Shown: positions 51,654 through 61,141, counted from the stretch's first letter. The stretch is DNA of 64,000 bases from Bacillota bacterium (GCA_023395615.1 JAEWYP010000067.1:11211-75210); one strand, 5' to 3'. The notes: generated from the letters alone by a model not told the origin. Numbers and translations are program-made.

Positions 51654-53599
51654 CGCGTTTCCTCCGACGCCGACGGACTTTTTTCTACTCTGCGTTCCGC
51701 TTCGGCGCGCGCGTTTACCTCATCCGGCGTGTGAAAGGTGGGTAAAAGCGCGTGCAGGCAAACCATCATATCACCATTCTCATCCACACAGCGATGCAGC
51801 GTGGCCAGCATCGTTTCCAGCGTTTCGGTCGATACGGTTTCCGGTTGAGCAATCAGGATTTTTTCCAGCCCCGTTTGCGTCAGGCTTTCATCGGCGGTCA
51901 GCAGTTCCTCATAGAGTTTCTCACCTGGGCGAAGCCCCACATAACGGATTTCCACCTGCTTTTGTCCGCCCTGCGCCGCGTACAGTCGGATCATTTTTTC
52001 GGCCAGATCGCGGATACGCACAGGCTGGCCCATATCCAGCACAAACAACTCACCGCCTTTTGCGATGGCGGCGGTTTGCAGTACCAGACTCGCGGCTTCC
52101 GGGATCGTCATAAAATAACGGATAATGTCCGGATGGGTAATGGTGACTGGGCCGCCTGCGCGGATTTGGCGCTCAAACAGCGGAACGACGCTGCCGTGAG
52201 AACCCAGAACGTTACCGAAACGCACGGCGGTAAACTCGGTTTTCCCCTGCCCGTTCAGCGCTTCGATGACCATTTCCGCCAACCGTTTGGTTGCGCCCAT
52301 TACGTTGGTGGGGTTGACCGCCTTATCGGTGGAGATCATCACAAAGCGCTTGACGCCGTAACGAATGGATACGGCGGCGGCTGTGTATGTACCAAAGACA
52401 TTGTTTTTTACGGCCTGTGCGGGGCAACCTTCCATCAGCGGCACGTGTTTATGCGCGGCGGCGTGCAGCACCACGTCCGGGTGCTGTTCCGCCATGACCT
52501 CGGATAAGCGGGCTTCGTCGCCGATGGAGCCGACGCGCAGGATCAGCCGTTCGTCCAACCCTCCCGGATACCGTTCCTGCAGTTCAAAAAACAAGTCGTA
52601 CATATAGTTTTCGCTGATGTCGTACAGCACGATCTTCTTCGGTTGAAACGCCATCAGTTGTCGGCAGAGCTCGCTGCCGATGGAACCGCCGCCGCCGGTG
52701 ATCAGTACGGTTTTATCGTGGAAATACGCGGCAGTCTCCGTCATGTTCAGCTTCTGTTCGGGGCGCCCCAGCAGGTCCCCGATGTTCAGGTCACGCACAT
52801 CACTGCGAACGCCTTCCTCGTTCAAATCCTCCGGGGCGTTAACCCGCCGGACGCGGCAGCCGGTCGCGAGACAGGCTTCGATTAACGGCCGCAGATCCCC
52901 GTTTGGCGTGGCAATGGCTACAAGAATATCGTCAATCTGATAATCTGCGGCGTATTGCGCTACCTGCGCGGTGCCGCGTACAACCCGAACCCCGTTCAGG
53001 CGCGCGCCCACGCGGGAAGGGTCGTCGTCCACCACAATCACGGGCAACGAGTTGCCGTAGCGGCCGTTTTGCATATCCCGGATTACGCTGGCGCCCGCCC
53101 ACCCCGCGCCGACAACCATGGTGCGGCGCACACTGTTACGCGCGCCCCTGCGGAAAGGATACATGCCGTGGGTAACGATGATCCGGTAGGCGAAACGGGA
53201 GCCGCCGATTAACACGGTGAGCAGAACCCAATACAGTAAATAGACCATCCGATGGAGCAGATTATAATTTTCCGGCTGGGTAAAAGCGTAGCAAAGAAGC
53301 GAGTACAGGTAGGTAGCCACGGCCCCCGCCAGCGTGGAAAGCACGATGGGGATCACGCTATCCACCGAGGCGTATTGCCACATGTTACGGTACAGGCCAA
53401 ACGCCCAGAAGGAGAGCAAACAGAGCAGCGTCATTACCGGGGCAAGGTTTACGTAACGCTGGAAAAACACTTCCGGAATCTGCACTTCAAAGCGAAACTG
53501 CTGCGCCAGAATCATGGCCAGATTGCAGAGCAGAATATCCAGTAAGACCCACAGAATGCTGCGCAACGAATGATTCAGCCTTGTTTTTCGATCAGTCAT
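51650..53599 (-). CDS. CapD/FlaA1-like nucleotide-sugar epimerase/dehydratase
   Basis: Membrane-bound polysaccharide biosynthesis enzyme of 649 residues. Four N-terminal hydrophobic helices (about 10-130) are followed by a CoA-binding-like Rossmann domain (about 145-260, MVVGAGWAGASVIRDMQ). The C-terminal SDR domain (about 290-600) has GGGGSIGSELCRQL and the YGVKRFVMISTDKAVNPTN catalytic segment. Members modify UDP-GlcNAc-type sugars for capsule or glycans. It heads the seven-gene minus operon. The GGAGGCATTCCCTG site is rather far (11 bases). Confidence 0.9.
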   Translation of the reverse strand: MTDRKTRLNHSLRSILWVLLDILLCNLAMILAQQFRFEVQIPEVFFQRYVNLAPVMTLLCLLSFWAFGLYRNMWQYASVDSVIPIVLSTLAGAVATYLYSLLCYAFTQPENYNLLHRMVYLLYWVLLTVLIGGSRFAYRIIVTHGMYPFRRGARNSVRRTMVVGAGWAGASVIRDMQNGRYGNSLPVIVVDDDPSRVGARLNGVRVVRGTAQVAQYAADYQIDDILVAIATPNGDLRPLIEACLATGCRVRRVNAPEDLNEEGVRSDVRDLNIGDLLGRPEQKLNMTETAAYFHDKTVLITGGGGSIGSELCRQLMAFQPKKIVLYDISENYMYDLFFELQERYPGGLDERLILRVGSIGDEARLSEVMAEQHPDVVLHAAAHKHVPLMEGCPAQAVKNNVFGTYTAAAVSIRYGVKRFVMISTDKAVNPTNVMGATKRLAEMVIEALNGQGKTEFTAVRFGNVLGSHGSVVPLFERQIRAGGPVTITHPDIIRYFMTIPEAASLVLQTAAIAKGGELFVLDMGQPVRIRDLAEKMIRLYAAQGGQKQVEIRYVGLRPGEKLYEELLTADESLTQTGLEKILIAQPETVSTETLETMLATLHRCVDENGDMMVCLHALLPTFHTPDEVNARAEAERRVEKSPSASEETR

Positions 53600-53702
53600 C
53601 AGGGAATGCCTCCGGCCTGAGCGGATTGAATGCGTTTGACGCGACGGATTTGGGCTGTTACACAGAAAAACGGCCTATTCCGGGACAGGCGCACACACTG
53701 GT

Positions 53703-53731
53703 ATTTTAACACAGAAAGACTGGGATGAAAA
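53703..53731 (-). promoter_or_regulatory. possible promoter of the epimerase operon
   Basis: Minus-strand -35 TTTTCA (53731-53726, weak), 17-base spacer, -10 TAAAAT (53708-53703). The leader would be about 100 bases. Confidence 0.4.
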
Positions 53732-53806
53732 GCGCTTGCGCCGTAATGATACATACAACTCAGTGTTCGGCCGATCGGAGAGGGAAAGGGACTGACGAAT
53801 GAGTAA

Positions 53807-53837
53807 CGGCCACCCTCCGCTTTCGCAGGGGTGGCCG
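53807..53837 (-). terminator. hairpin after lepA
   Basis: CGGCCACCC (53807-53815) pairs with GGGTGGCCG (53829-53837), with further pairing inside. It lies just downstream of the lepA stop on the minus strand. T-rich bases follow weakly. Confidence 0.65.
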
Positions 53838-53850
53838 CCAATATCTGCGG

Positions 53851-55659
53851 TTATTTCACTTCCATTTTCAGAACCGCCATAAACGCTTCGCTGGGCACCT
53901 CCACGGTGCCAAACTGACGCATGCGCTTTTTTCCTTCCTTCTGCTTTTCCAGCAGCTTCTTTTTCCGGGTGATATCGCCGCCGTAGCATTTGGCCAGTAC
54001 GTCTTTCCGCATCGCCTTTACAGTTTCGCGGGCGATCACCTTGCCGCCGATCGCCGCCTGAATGGGAATCTCAAATAACTGCCGGGGAATCACTTCGGTC
54101 AGCTTTTCCGCCATGCCACGGCCGCGTGCGTAGGCTTTATCCCGATGCACAATCACGGTGAAAGCGTCGCACACATCCCCATTGAGCATCATTTCCAGCT
54201 TGACCAGATCGCTTTCCTGATAACCTTTCAGCTCGTAATCAAAACTGGCATAGCCGCGGGAGCGGCTTTTCAGCTGGTCGAAAAAGTCGAAAATGATTTC
54301 GTTGAGCGGAATATGATAATTAAGCTTCACGCGCCCGCCCTCAAACTGCATATCCAGAAAGGTGCCGCGCTTGTCTTTGCAGATTTCCATCAGCGTGCCC
54401 ACGTACTCCTGCGGTGTGTACACCGACGCGAACACATAAGGCTCCTCCATATGGTCGATTTCTCCGGCGGGGGGCAGGTTGGTCGGGTTGTCGATAGCGA
54501 CCATCGTACCGTCGGTTTTAAACACATGGTAAATTACGCTGGGGGCTGTGGTGATGATGTTGAGATCAAATTCCCGTTCCAGCCGCTGTGTGATGATATC
54601 CATATGCAGAAGGCCCAGGAATCCGCAGCGGAAACCGTACCCCAGCGCCACGGAGGTTTCCGGCTCAAAGGAAAGGCTGGCATCGTTCATGCGCAGCTTC
54701 TCCAGCGCTTCTTTTAACGCGTCGTAATCCGCGCCGTCGGAAGGATACACGCCGCAGAACACCATGGGCGTTACCGCGCGGTAGCCCGGCAGCGCTTCGG
54801 TTGCGGGGTTGGCGGCATCGGTGATGGTATCGCCCACGCGGGTGTCTGCAATGTCTTTGATGGAGGCGCACACATAGCCCACATCTCCCGCCCGGAGCGC
54901 TTCGCAGGGGAGATAGCCGGGGTGGAATGTGCCGACCTCCACCACGTCGAATTCCGCACCGCTGGCCATCAGCCGCATCCGGATGCCGGCTTTGACCGTG
55001 CCCTGTTTAACACGCACAAAACAGATCGCGCCGCGGTAATTGTCGTAGTAAGCGTCGAATACCAGCGCCTGAAGGGGCGCGTCCTCATCGCCCTGCGGCG
55101 CGGGCACCCGCGTCACAATCGCTTCCAGCACATCTTCGCAATGCTCGCCGGTTTTGGCGGAAATGCAGGGTGCGCCTTCGGTATCCAGCCCGATTACTTC
55201 TTCGATTTCCTTTTTCACTTCGTCGGGCTGAGCGCTGGGCAGGTCAATCTTGTTAATCACGGGGATGATTTCCAGATTGTGTTCCAACGCCATGTAAACG
55301 TTGGCAAGCGTCTGCGCTTCGATACCCTGCGTGGCGTCCACTACCAGCAGCGCGCCTTCGCAGGCGGCCAGCGCCCGGCTGACTTCGTAACTGAAGTCCA
55401 CATGGCCCGGCGTGTCGATCAGGTTGAGCGTATAAGTCTCCCCATCTCGCGCCTTGTAGGTCATGTGTACAGCCTTGCTCTTGATGGTGATACCGCGTTC
55501 CCTCTCCAGATCCATGCTGTCCAGAATCTGCTCCACCATCTCGCGGTGCTCAAAAACACCGGTCAGTTCCAGCAGACGGTCTGCCAGCGTGGACTTACCG
55601 TGGTCAATATGCGCGATAATACAAAAATTGCGGATATGGGAAAGGCGTTCGTTTTGCAA
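53851..55659 (-). CDS. lepA: Elongation factor 4 (LepA)
   Basis: Ribosome-associated GTPase that assists translocation and initiation under stress. The 602-residue protein has the GTPase motifs AHIDHGKSTLADRL, DTPGHVDF and NKIDLP, then EF-G-like domains and the C-terminal LepA-specific domain with ARETVKAMRKDVLAKCYGGD (near residue 545). The start is TTG 55659 after GTGAGGAATGAACA. Usual length. In many Firmicutes lepA precedes hemW on the same strand; here it is divergent. Confidence 0.96.
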   Translation of the reverse strand: MQNERLSHIRNFCIIAHIDHGKSTLADRLLELTGVFEHREMVEQILDSMDLERERGITIKSKAVHMTYKARDGETYTLNLIDTPGHVDFSYEVSRALAACEGALLVVDATQGIEAQTLANVYMALEHNLEIIPVINKIDLPSAQPDEVKKEIEEVIGLDTEGAPCISAKTGEHCEDVLEAIVTRVPAPQGDEDAPLQALVFDAYYDNYRGAICFVRVKQGTVKAGIRMRLMASGAEFDVVEVGTFHPGYLPCEALRAGDVGYVCASIKDIADTRVGDTITDAANPATEALPGYRAVTPMVFCGVYPSDGADYDALKEALEKLRMNDASLSFEPETSVALGYGFRCGFLGLLHMDIITQRLEREFDLNIITTAPSVIYHVFKTDGTMVAIDNPTNLPPAGEIDHMEEPYVFASVYTPQEYVGTLMEICKDKRGTFLDMQFEGGRVKLNYHIPLNEIIFDFFDQLKSRSRGYASFDYELKGYQESDLVKLEMMLNGDVCDAFTVIVHRDKAYARGRGMAEKLTEVIPRQLFEIPIQAAIGGKVIARETVKAMRKDVLAKCYGGDITRKKKLLEKQKEGKKRMRQFGTVEVPSEAFMAVLKMEVK

Positions 55660-55723
55660 TGTTCATTCCTCACAAACCATGCCTGCGGTCTTTACCGCGG
55701 CGCGCTAGTAGATACAACCTGTA

Positions 55724-55751
55724 TAATAGCGTATTTCGGGCGGGTTGGCAA
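55724..55751 (-). promoter_or_regulatory. promoter of lepA
   Basis: Minus-strand -35 TTGCCA (55751-55746), 16-base spacer, -10 TATTAT (55729-55724). Confidence 0.5.
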
Positions 55752-55796
55752 TTGATTCCCATGGGCGCGGCTCTTGTGGAAAACAGCCGCGTTCCG

Positions 55797-55805
55797 TGGT
55801 ATGAT
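55797..55805 (+). promoter_or_regulatory. extended -10 promoter of hemW
   Basis: TGGTATGAT is an extended -10 (TGnTATNAT). TTGTGG at 55774-55779 is 20 bases before the TATGAT hexamer, too far for a standard -35. Confidence 0.45.
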
Positions 55806-55845
55806 GGCTTTGCGACCCGCGCCGCGGGTTGGCGGGAGGCGAAGC

Positions 55846-57036
55846 ATGCTCTCATTATACTTGCATTTTCCGTTTTGTAAAAGAAAATGTTCTTATTGTG
55901 ATTTCTGTTCCGCGGCAGCGGAGGAAGGCGAAATCGACGCCTACTGTGCCGCCCTGAAAAAGGAAATTGCGCTGGCGGGCAGACAATACGGCGAGACGCC
56001 CGTGGATACGGTGTTTCTGGGCGGAGGCACGCCTTCCATCGTGCCCGCCTGGTTGATGGGAGAGGTGTTGTCAGCACTGCGGGAGCATTTTTGGGTCCTG
56101 CCTGACGCGGAATTTACCAGCGAAGCCAACCCGGGCACACTGACCGGCGAATGGTTGGAGACGCTTAAAAAAGCGGGTGCCAATCGACTGTCCCTCGGCG
56201 TACAGGCGAAGCAGGAACGGCTGCTGCGCATTCTGGGGCGGATTCATACTTTCTCACAGGCTAAAGATGCGATTTCGATGGCACGGGCGCACGGTTTTAC
56301 CAACCTGAACGCGGATGCGATGTTTGCCCTGCCCACGCAGACGATGGCGGAATATCTGGAAACGCTGGACGCGCTGGCTGCTGAGAAGGTTACGCATCTT
56401 TCCGCCTATTCGCTTATTTTAGAGGAAGGCACACCGCTGTATACTGCGGTGAAACGCGGCGAACTGACGCTGCCGGACGAGGATGAAACCGCGGATATGA
56501 TGGAGTACGGCATAGACCGGCTGGAAACACTGGGCTACCGGCGATATGAGATTTCCAACTTTGCCAGACCGGGTTACGAGTGCGGCCATAACCTTGGATA
56601 CTGGCGTCAGAAAAACTATCTGGGGTTGGGTCTTGCTGCCGCCAGCCTGCTGCCGCCGGGACCCGGAGACGGCGACGCGAAGTATCTGCGAAGGACGAAC
56701 ACCGACCGGATGTCTGTCTATCTGCACAGTCTTGCGGAAGATCGTCTGCCGGTCGGGGAGAGCCGGGCTGTTTCGACGACGGAGGCGATGTTCGAAACTG
56801 TTATGCTGGGGCTACGTACAGTGGACGGGGTCGGCTATGCCGATTTTATACGCATGTATGGAAAGCGATTGACGGATGTTTACGGAAAAGCGATCGAAAA
56901 GCTTACGGCGGAAGCGCTGCTGCAGCCAGTTTCGACGGAAGCTCCGCGCCTTGCGCTGACCCGTCAGGGACTTGCGCTGCAAAATACGGCGCTGATGGCC
57001 TTTATGGAGGAACAGGACAGTACGCGGGCAGACTGA
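55846..57036 (+). CDS. hemW: HemW-type radical SAM protein
   Basis: Radical-SAM protein of the coproporphyrinogen-III-oxidase-like group, thought to be a heme chaperone. The 396-residue protein has the Cys motif CKRKCSYCDF near residue 10, then GGGTPSIV and a HemW-like C-terminal domain. The start at 55846 follows GGGAGGCGAAGC; the longer frame at 55774 lies in the promoter. True oxygen-independent coproporphyrinogen oxidase (HemN) is longer and has a different Cys context. Confidence 0.93.
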   Translation: MLSLYLHFPFCKRKCSYCDFCSAAAEEGEIDAYCAALKKEIALAGRQYGETPVDTVFLGGGTPSIVPAWLMGEVLSALREHFWVLPDAEFTSEANPGTLTGEWLETLKKAGANRLSLGVQAKQERLLRILGRIHTFSQAKDAISMARAHGFTNLNADAMFALPTQTMAEYLETLDALAAEKVTHLSAYSLILEEGTPLYTAVKRGELTLPDEDETADMMEYGIDRLETLGYRRYEISNFARPGYECGHNLGYWRQKNYLGLGLAAASLLPPGPGDGDAKYLRRTNTDRMSVYLHSLAEDRLPVGESRAVSTTEAMFETVMLGLRTVDGVGYADFIRMYGKRLTDVYGKAIEKLTAEALLQPVSTEAPRLALTRQGLALQNTALMAFMEEQDSTRAD

Positions 57037-57229
57037 ACGCGACGCGTAAACGATGGGGCATGGGTTTGCGCAACAGTTTTCCGCAACGAATATAACAGGG
57101 CAGATACTTCCCGCTATGCAAGCCCGATACCGGATGCACAAAGTTCCGGAGAAAATTTGGTCAGTAATAGTCAGAAATGGGCGAAAACCGTTGATATATA
57201 TAGCGTAAGCATCTATGAACAAATGATAA

Positions 57230-57245
57230 ATTCCCCCTGGGGAAT
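57230..57245. repeat. palindrome next to the hrcA -35
   Basis: ATTCCCC-CT-GGGGAAT, a 7+2+7 inverted repeat ending three bases before the -35 (57248). It may be an operator or a small hairpin; it is not CtsR-like. Confidence 0.45.
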
Positions 57246-57247
57246 GC

Positions 57248-57276
57248 TTGACAAATGAAAGAAACAGGCATATGAT
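57248..57276 (+). promoter_or_regulatory. sigma-A promoter of the hrcA operon
   Basis: -35 TTGACA (57248-57253), 17-base spacer, -10 TATGAT (57271-57276), followed at once by the CIRCE element. The stretch between hemW and this promoter (57037-57229) holds nothing I recognise. Confidence 0.88.
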
Positions 57277-57285
57277 ATGTCCATG

Positions 57286-57312
57286 TTAGCACTCAATCTT
57301 AACGAGTGCTAA
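57286..57312. promoter_or_regulatory. CIRCE operator
   Basis: TTAGCACTC (57286-57294), 9-base spacer, GAGTGCTAA (57304-57312): a perfect CIRCE element. It lies at about the transcription start of the hrcA promoter. HrcA binds it to repress the heat-shock operon. Confidence 0.97.
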
Positions 57313-57363
57313 CAAAAACCGGGAACAAAGCATCCCGATACTGCTTACGGAGGTGATCGTGGG

Positions 57364-58389
57364 ATGATGGACGCGCGAAAATTCCGGATTTTACAGGCAA
57401 TCATCGACGACTATATCATGACCGCGATCCCGGTAGGCAGTCGAACCATTTCTAAGAAATACGAAATGGGGCTGAGCTCCGCCACCATCCGCAATGAGAT
57501 GAGCGATCTGGAGGAACTGGGGTATCTGGATCAGCCGCATGTCAGCGCAGGGCGCGTACCCAGCGCCAAGGCATACCGCCTGTATGTGGATCAACTACTG
57601 CAGACGGGTAAACTGCACGGGGACGATGCGGCCAGCATCCGCGAACACTTCAGTGAACGTACCGGCAAGATGGAAGACGTCATCAACCGGGCGGCGCAGG
57701 TGTTGAGCAGCGTAACACATTATACCTCGCTGGTGATGAGCCCCAGGGGCGGAGAGTTGCGGATCCGCAACCTTCAGCTGGTACCGGTAACCACCTCCAC
57801 AGCATTACTGGTGATTGTTACCGACAGTGGCATCGTTCGTGATTCCGTGATCCATGTGGACAGCGAATTGGATGCCGACGCACTCTATGGGTTAAGCCGC
57901 ATCCTTACCGAACGGTTAACGGGCCATACCCTGACGGAGTCACTGGACCTGCTCAAAGCCATGTCCCGGGAGTTTGCCGAGAAGCGCGCTGTACTGAACG
58001 GTATCGGCGAGTTGATGGCAGACGTTGAAAACCAACAGGAAAAGACGCGGTTATCTTTCGGCGGCCCCAGCAATATCCTCAATTTCCCGGAGTACAACGA
58101 CGTAGATAAAGCACGCGCTTTTCTGGCTTTGCTGGAAACGAAGGATACGCTGGTAAGGCTGCTGGAACAGCGGCAGAACGTGGCTTTTACCGTTCGTATC
58201 GGCCCGGAAACAGGCGTACCGGAGCTGAAGGACTGCTCCCTGGTCACCGCGACCTATTCACTGGGCGACCATACCCACGGTACGATCGGTGTAATTGGCC
58301 CCACGCGGATGGAATACGGACGGGTACTGAGCGCGCTAAGCGCCATGGGCGAGCAGCTCACCCACCTGTTTACGAAGGATAAGGAGTAA
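57364..58389 (+). CDS. hrcA: Heat-inducible repressor HrcA
   Basis: Represses its own operon by binding CIRCE; heat stress frees it. The 341-residue protein has an N-terminal winged helix (DARKFRILQAIIDDYI, VGSRTISKKYEMGLSSATIRNEMSDLE) and a C-terminal dimer domain. The ribosome site GGAGGTGATC is a full match to the anti-Shine-Dalgarno. Two adjacent ATGs exist at 57364 and 57367; the first is used here. grpE starts 7 bases after the stop. Confidence 0.97.
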   Translation: MMDARKFRILQAIIDDYIMTAIPVGSRTISKKYEMGLSSATIRNEMSDLEELGYLDQPHVSAGRVPSAKAYRLYVDQLLQTGKLHGDDAASIREHFSERTGKMEDVINRAAQVLSSVTHYTSLVMSPRGGELRIRNLQLVPVTTSTALLVIVTDSGIVRDSVIHVDSELDADALYGLSRILTERLTGHTLTESLDLLKAMSREFAEKRAVLNGIGELMADVENQQEKTRLSFGGPSNILNFPEYNDVDKARAFLALLETKDTLVRLLEQRQNVAFTVRIGPETGVPELKDCSLVTATYSLGDHTHGTIGVIGPTRMEYGRVLSALSAMGEQLTHLFTKDKE

Positions 58390-58395
58390 CCGGTT

Positions 58396-59076
58396 ATGCC
58401 CATCAGAAAGAAAACCCATCAGAATGGGGGAAACAGGCCAACCATGCAGACAGACAAGAAACCGCAAAACACTACGCCCAACCCTGCGCCGGACATGACA
58501 CTGGAAGAGCAGGAAGCCATTGATGCGATGACCGCGCAACTGGAAGATAACACCGCCTGCCAGACAGACGCGGAAACCGCGGACGCCGAGGTGGAGGCGC
58601 AGGCCCAAACCGTAGAAGCGGAGCTGACCGAAGCGCTGGAAGCCGCCAAAGCCAAATCCGACGAATATCTTAGCCTTGCTCAACGCGTGCAGGCGGATTT
58701 TGACAACTACCGCCGACGCAACCAGAACGTACGGGCCGAAGCCTATGAGGATGGTGCGAAAACCTTTATCGTAACGCTGTTACCGGTACTGGATAACCTG
58801 GAGCGCGCCATCGGCGCGGCAGGCGACAGCTCCGACAGCAGTTTAAAAGACGGTGTGGAAATGGTGTATCGGCAGCTGGCTGATACCCTGACAAAGCGGG
58901 GTGTGACCCCGATTGACCGAAAGGGCGAGAAATTCGACCCGAATCTGGAGAACGCCGTGATGAAGGGCGCGCCGGAAGACGGCGAACCCGGCACCGTTTG
59001 CGAGGTGCTCCAGAAAGGCTATCAGATGGACGGCTACGTGCTGCGCCATGCGATGGTCAAAGTCGTTCCCGACTGA
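58396..59076 (+). CDS. grpE: Nucleotide exchange factor GrpE
   Basis: Releases ADP from DnaK. The 226-residue protein has an acidic, low-complexity start, a long helix with SLAQRVQADFDNYRRR (about 95-115) and a C-terminal beta domain (VCEVLQKGYQMDGYVLRHAMVKV). The AAGGAGTAACCGGTT site precedes ATG 58396. Length is slightly above average because of the N-terminal tail. Confidence 0.95.
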   Translation: MPIRKKTHQNGGNRPTMQTDKKPQNTTPNPAPDMTLEEQEAIDAMTAQLEDNTACQTDAETADAEVEAQAQTVEAELTEALEAAKAKSDEYLSLAQRVQADFDNYRRRNQNVRAEAYEDGAKTFIVTLLPVLDNLERAIGAAGDSSDSSLKDGVEMVYRQLADTLTKRGVTPIDRKGEKFDPNLENAVMKGAPEDGEPGTVCEVLQKGYQMDGYVLRHAMVKVVPD

Positions 59077-59179
59077 CGGGAACCTAATCCCACGGATCAG
59101 GGACCTGCGCCCTTCCGATATACCCCCGCGAAAAAGACATTGATCTGATTCTGTATACAGATTTGGAGGAGGAACCATT

Positions 59180-61012
59180 ATGAGTAAAATTATCGGTATT
59201 GACCTTGGCACTACCAACAGTTGCGTTGCCGTACTGGAAGGCGGCGAACCCGTTGTAATCCCTAATGCGGAAGGCGCGCGCACTACGCCGTCCGTCGTCG
59301 CCTTTACCAAAGACGGCGAACGACTGGTGGGCCAGATTGCCAAACGTCAGGCTGTTACCAACCCCGACCGTACGATCATTTCCATCAAGCGTGAAATGGG
59401 CACCGACCATAAGGTGAACATTGACGGCAAGAGCTATACCCCGCAGGAAATCAGCGCGATGATCCTGCAAAAGCTGAAGACCGACGCGGAAGCCTATCTG
59501 GGCGATAAAGTGACCCAGGCGGTTATCACCGTGCCCGCCTACTTCAGTGACAGCCAGCGTCAGGCCACCAAGGATGCGGGTCGTATCGCAGGGTTGGAAG
59601 TGCTTCGTATCATCAACGAGCCGACCGCCGCGTCGCTGGCCTATGGCCTTGACAAACAGGGCAGCCAGAAGATTCTGGTATACGACCTTGGCGGCGGCAC
59701 GTTCGACGTAAGCCTGCTGGAAATCGGCGACGGCGTGTTTGAAGTGCTGGCAACCAACGGCAATAACCGTCTTGGCGGCGATGACTTCGATGATCGCATC
59801 ATCAACTGGATCGTCGATAACTTTAAGAAGGAAAACGGCATCGACCTCAAACAGGATCGCATGGCTTATCAGCGCCTGAAAGAGGCTGCCGAAAAGGCGA
59901 AGATTGACCTGTCCGGCGTGATGAGCGCCAACATCAACCTGCCTTTCATCACCAGCGATCAGAACGGCCCCAAACATTTGGATATGACGCTGACCCGCGC
60001 CAAGTTTGACGAGCTGACCGCCGATCTGGTGGAAATGACGATTGACCCGATGAACAAGGCGCTGAAAGACGCCAACCTGACGACCGACCAGATCGACAAG
60101 GTGATTCTGGTGGGCGGGTCCTCCCGTACCCCCGCGGTACAAGCGGCTGTGAAGAAAGTAACCGGCAAAGACCCCTTTAAGGGCATCAACCCGGACGAGT
60201 GCGTCGCCATCGGCGCGGCTATTCAGGGCGGTGTGCTGGGCGGCGAAGTGAAAGACGTGCTGCTTCTGGACGTGACCCCGCTTTCGCTGGGTCTGGAAAC
60301 CGAAGGCCACATCTTTACCAAGCTGATCGAACGCAATACCACCATCCCCACCAGCAAGAGCCAGGTGTTCTCCACCGCAGCGGAAGGCCAGACCACCGTG
60401 GAAATCCATGTGCTGCAGGGCGAACGCCCCATGGCGTACGACAACAAGACCCTCGGCCGTTTCCAGCTTACGGGCATCCCGCCCGCGCCGCGCGGCGTGC
60501 CGCAGATTGAAGTTACCTTTAACATTGACCGCAACGGCATCGTAAACGTATCCGCCAAGGACAAGGGCACCGGCAACGAGCAGAAGATTACCATTTCCGC
60601 CTCCACCAACATGACCGAGGAAGAAATCCAGAAGCGCGTGAAGGAAGCCGAGCAGTTTGCGGAGCAGGATAAGAAGCACCGCGACGAGGTGGAAACCGTG
60701 AACCGTGCGGATAACCTGATCTACGATCTGGAAAAACAGCTGAAGGACAATGCCGATAAGCTTTCGTCCGAAGATAAGGCGACCATCGAAACCGCAATTG
60801 CAGACTTTAAGAAGGTGCGGGAAACCAATGACGCCGACCAGATCAAATCCGCCATGGAAACGATGACCCAGAAGGTCTACGCGATCTTTGGCAAGCTCTA
60901 CCAGCAGGAAGGCGGCCCGCAGGGCGGCGCGCCTGAAGGCGGCAGCGGCACCGGCAACGGGCCGGTTGAAAATGACGACGGAACCGTGAACACGGATTAC
61001 GACGTGAAGTAA
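59180..61012 (+). CDS. dnaK: Chaperone DnaK (Hsp70)
   Basis: ATP-driven protein-folding chaperone. The 610-residue protein has GIDLGTTNSCVAV, AYFSDSQRQATKDAG, DLGGGTFDVS and GGSSRTPAVQ nucleotide motifs, the EPTAASLAYG linker, a beta substrate-binding domain, and a lid. The tail ends in a GG-rich stretch and DDGTVNTDYDVK, where most DnaK have an EEVVDADFEV-like end. The GGAGGAGG site is strong. Confidence 0.98.
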   Translation: MSKIIGIDLGTTNSCVAVLEGGEPVVIPNAEGARTTPSVVAFTKDGERLVGQIAKRQAVTNPDRTIISIKREMGTDHKVNIDGKSYTPQEISAMILQKLKTDAEAYLGDKVTQAVITVPAYFSDSQRQATKDAGRIAGLEVLRIINEPTAASLAYGLDKQGSQKILVYDLGGGTFDVSLLEIGDGVFEVLATNGNNRLGGDDFDDRIINWIVDNFKKENGIDLKQDRMAYQRLKEAAEKAKIDLSGVMSANINLPFITSDQNGPKHLDMTLTRAKFDELTADLVEMTIDPMNKALKDANLTTDQIDKVILVGGSSRTPAVQAAVKKVTGKDPFKGINPDECVAIGAAIQGGVLGGEVKDVLLLDVTPLSLGLETEGHIFTKLIERNTTIPTSKSQVFSTAAEGQTTVEIHVLQGERPMAYDNKTLGRFQLTGIPPAPRGVPQIEVTFNIDRNGIVNVSAKDKGTGNEQKITISASTNMTEEEIQKRVKEAEQFAEQDKKHRDEVETVNRADNLIYDLEKQLKDNADKLSSEDKATIETAIADFKKVRETNDADQIKSAMETMTQKVYAIFGKLYQQEGGPQGGAPEGGSGTGNGPVENDDGTVNTDYDVK

Positions 61013-61040
61013 AATCGGGTGCAACAAACCCGCAGAGGAT

Positions 61041-61066
61041 GGGGGAAGGGATTGATTCCCTCCCCC
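61041..61066 (+). other. hairpin in the dnaK-dnaJ gap
   Basis: GGGGG and AGGGA (61041-61051) pair with TCCCT and CCCCC (61057-61066) over a TTGAT loop with one bulge. It has no T-tract; it may reduce read-through or stabilise the dnaK message. Confidence 0.45.
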
Positions 61067-61141
61067 TCATCCCCGAGTAGGAAAACGATCAGACATCCCG
61101 CCTTTTACCCGAACCCGACGACGAACGCGGCGGTTTCGGTG

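Noticed and set aside
53726..53739. cre-like sequence near the epimerase promoter
   Set aside because: GAAAAGCGCTTGCG fails at both ends of the CcpA consensus.
59084..61027. Long minus-strand open frame opposite dnaK (about 647 codons)
   Set aside because: It lies wholly antisense to dnaK, has no ribosome site, and reads as a mirror of GC-rich codons. Similar mirrors lie opposite uxuA (109-1290), the 5'-nucleotidase (1847-3178) and the Ig-protein (33897-35213).
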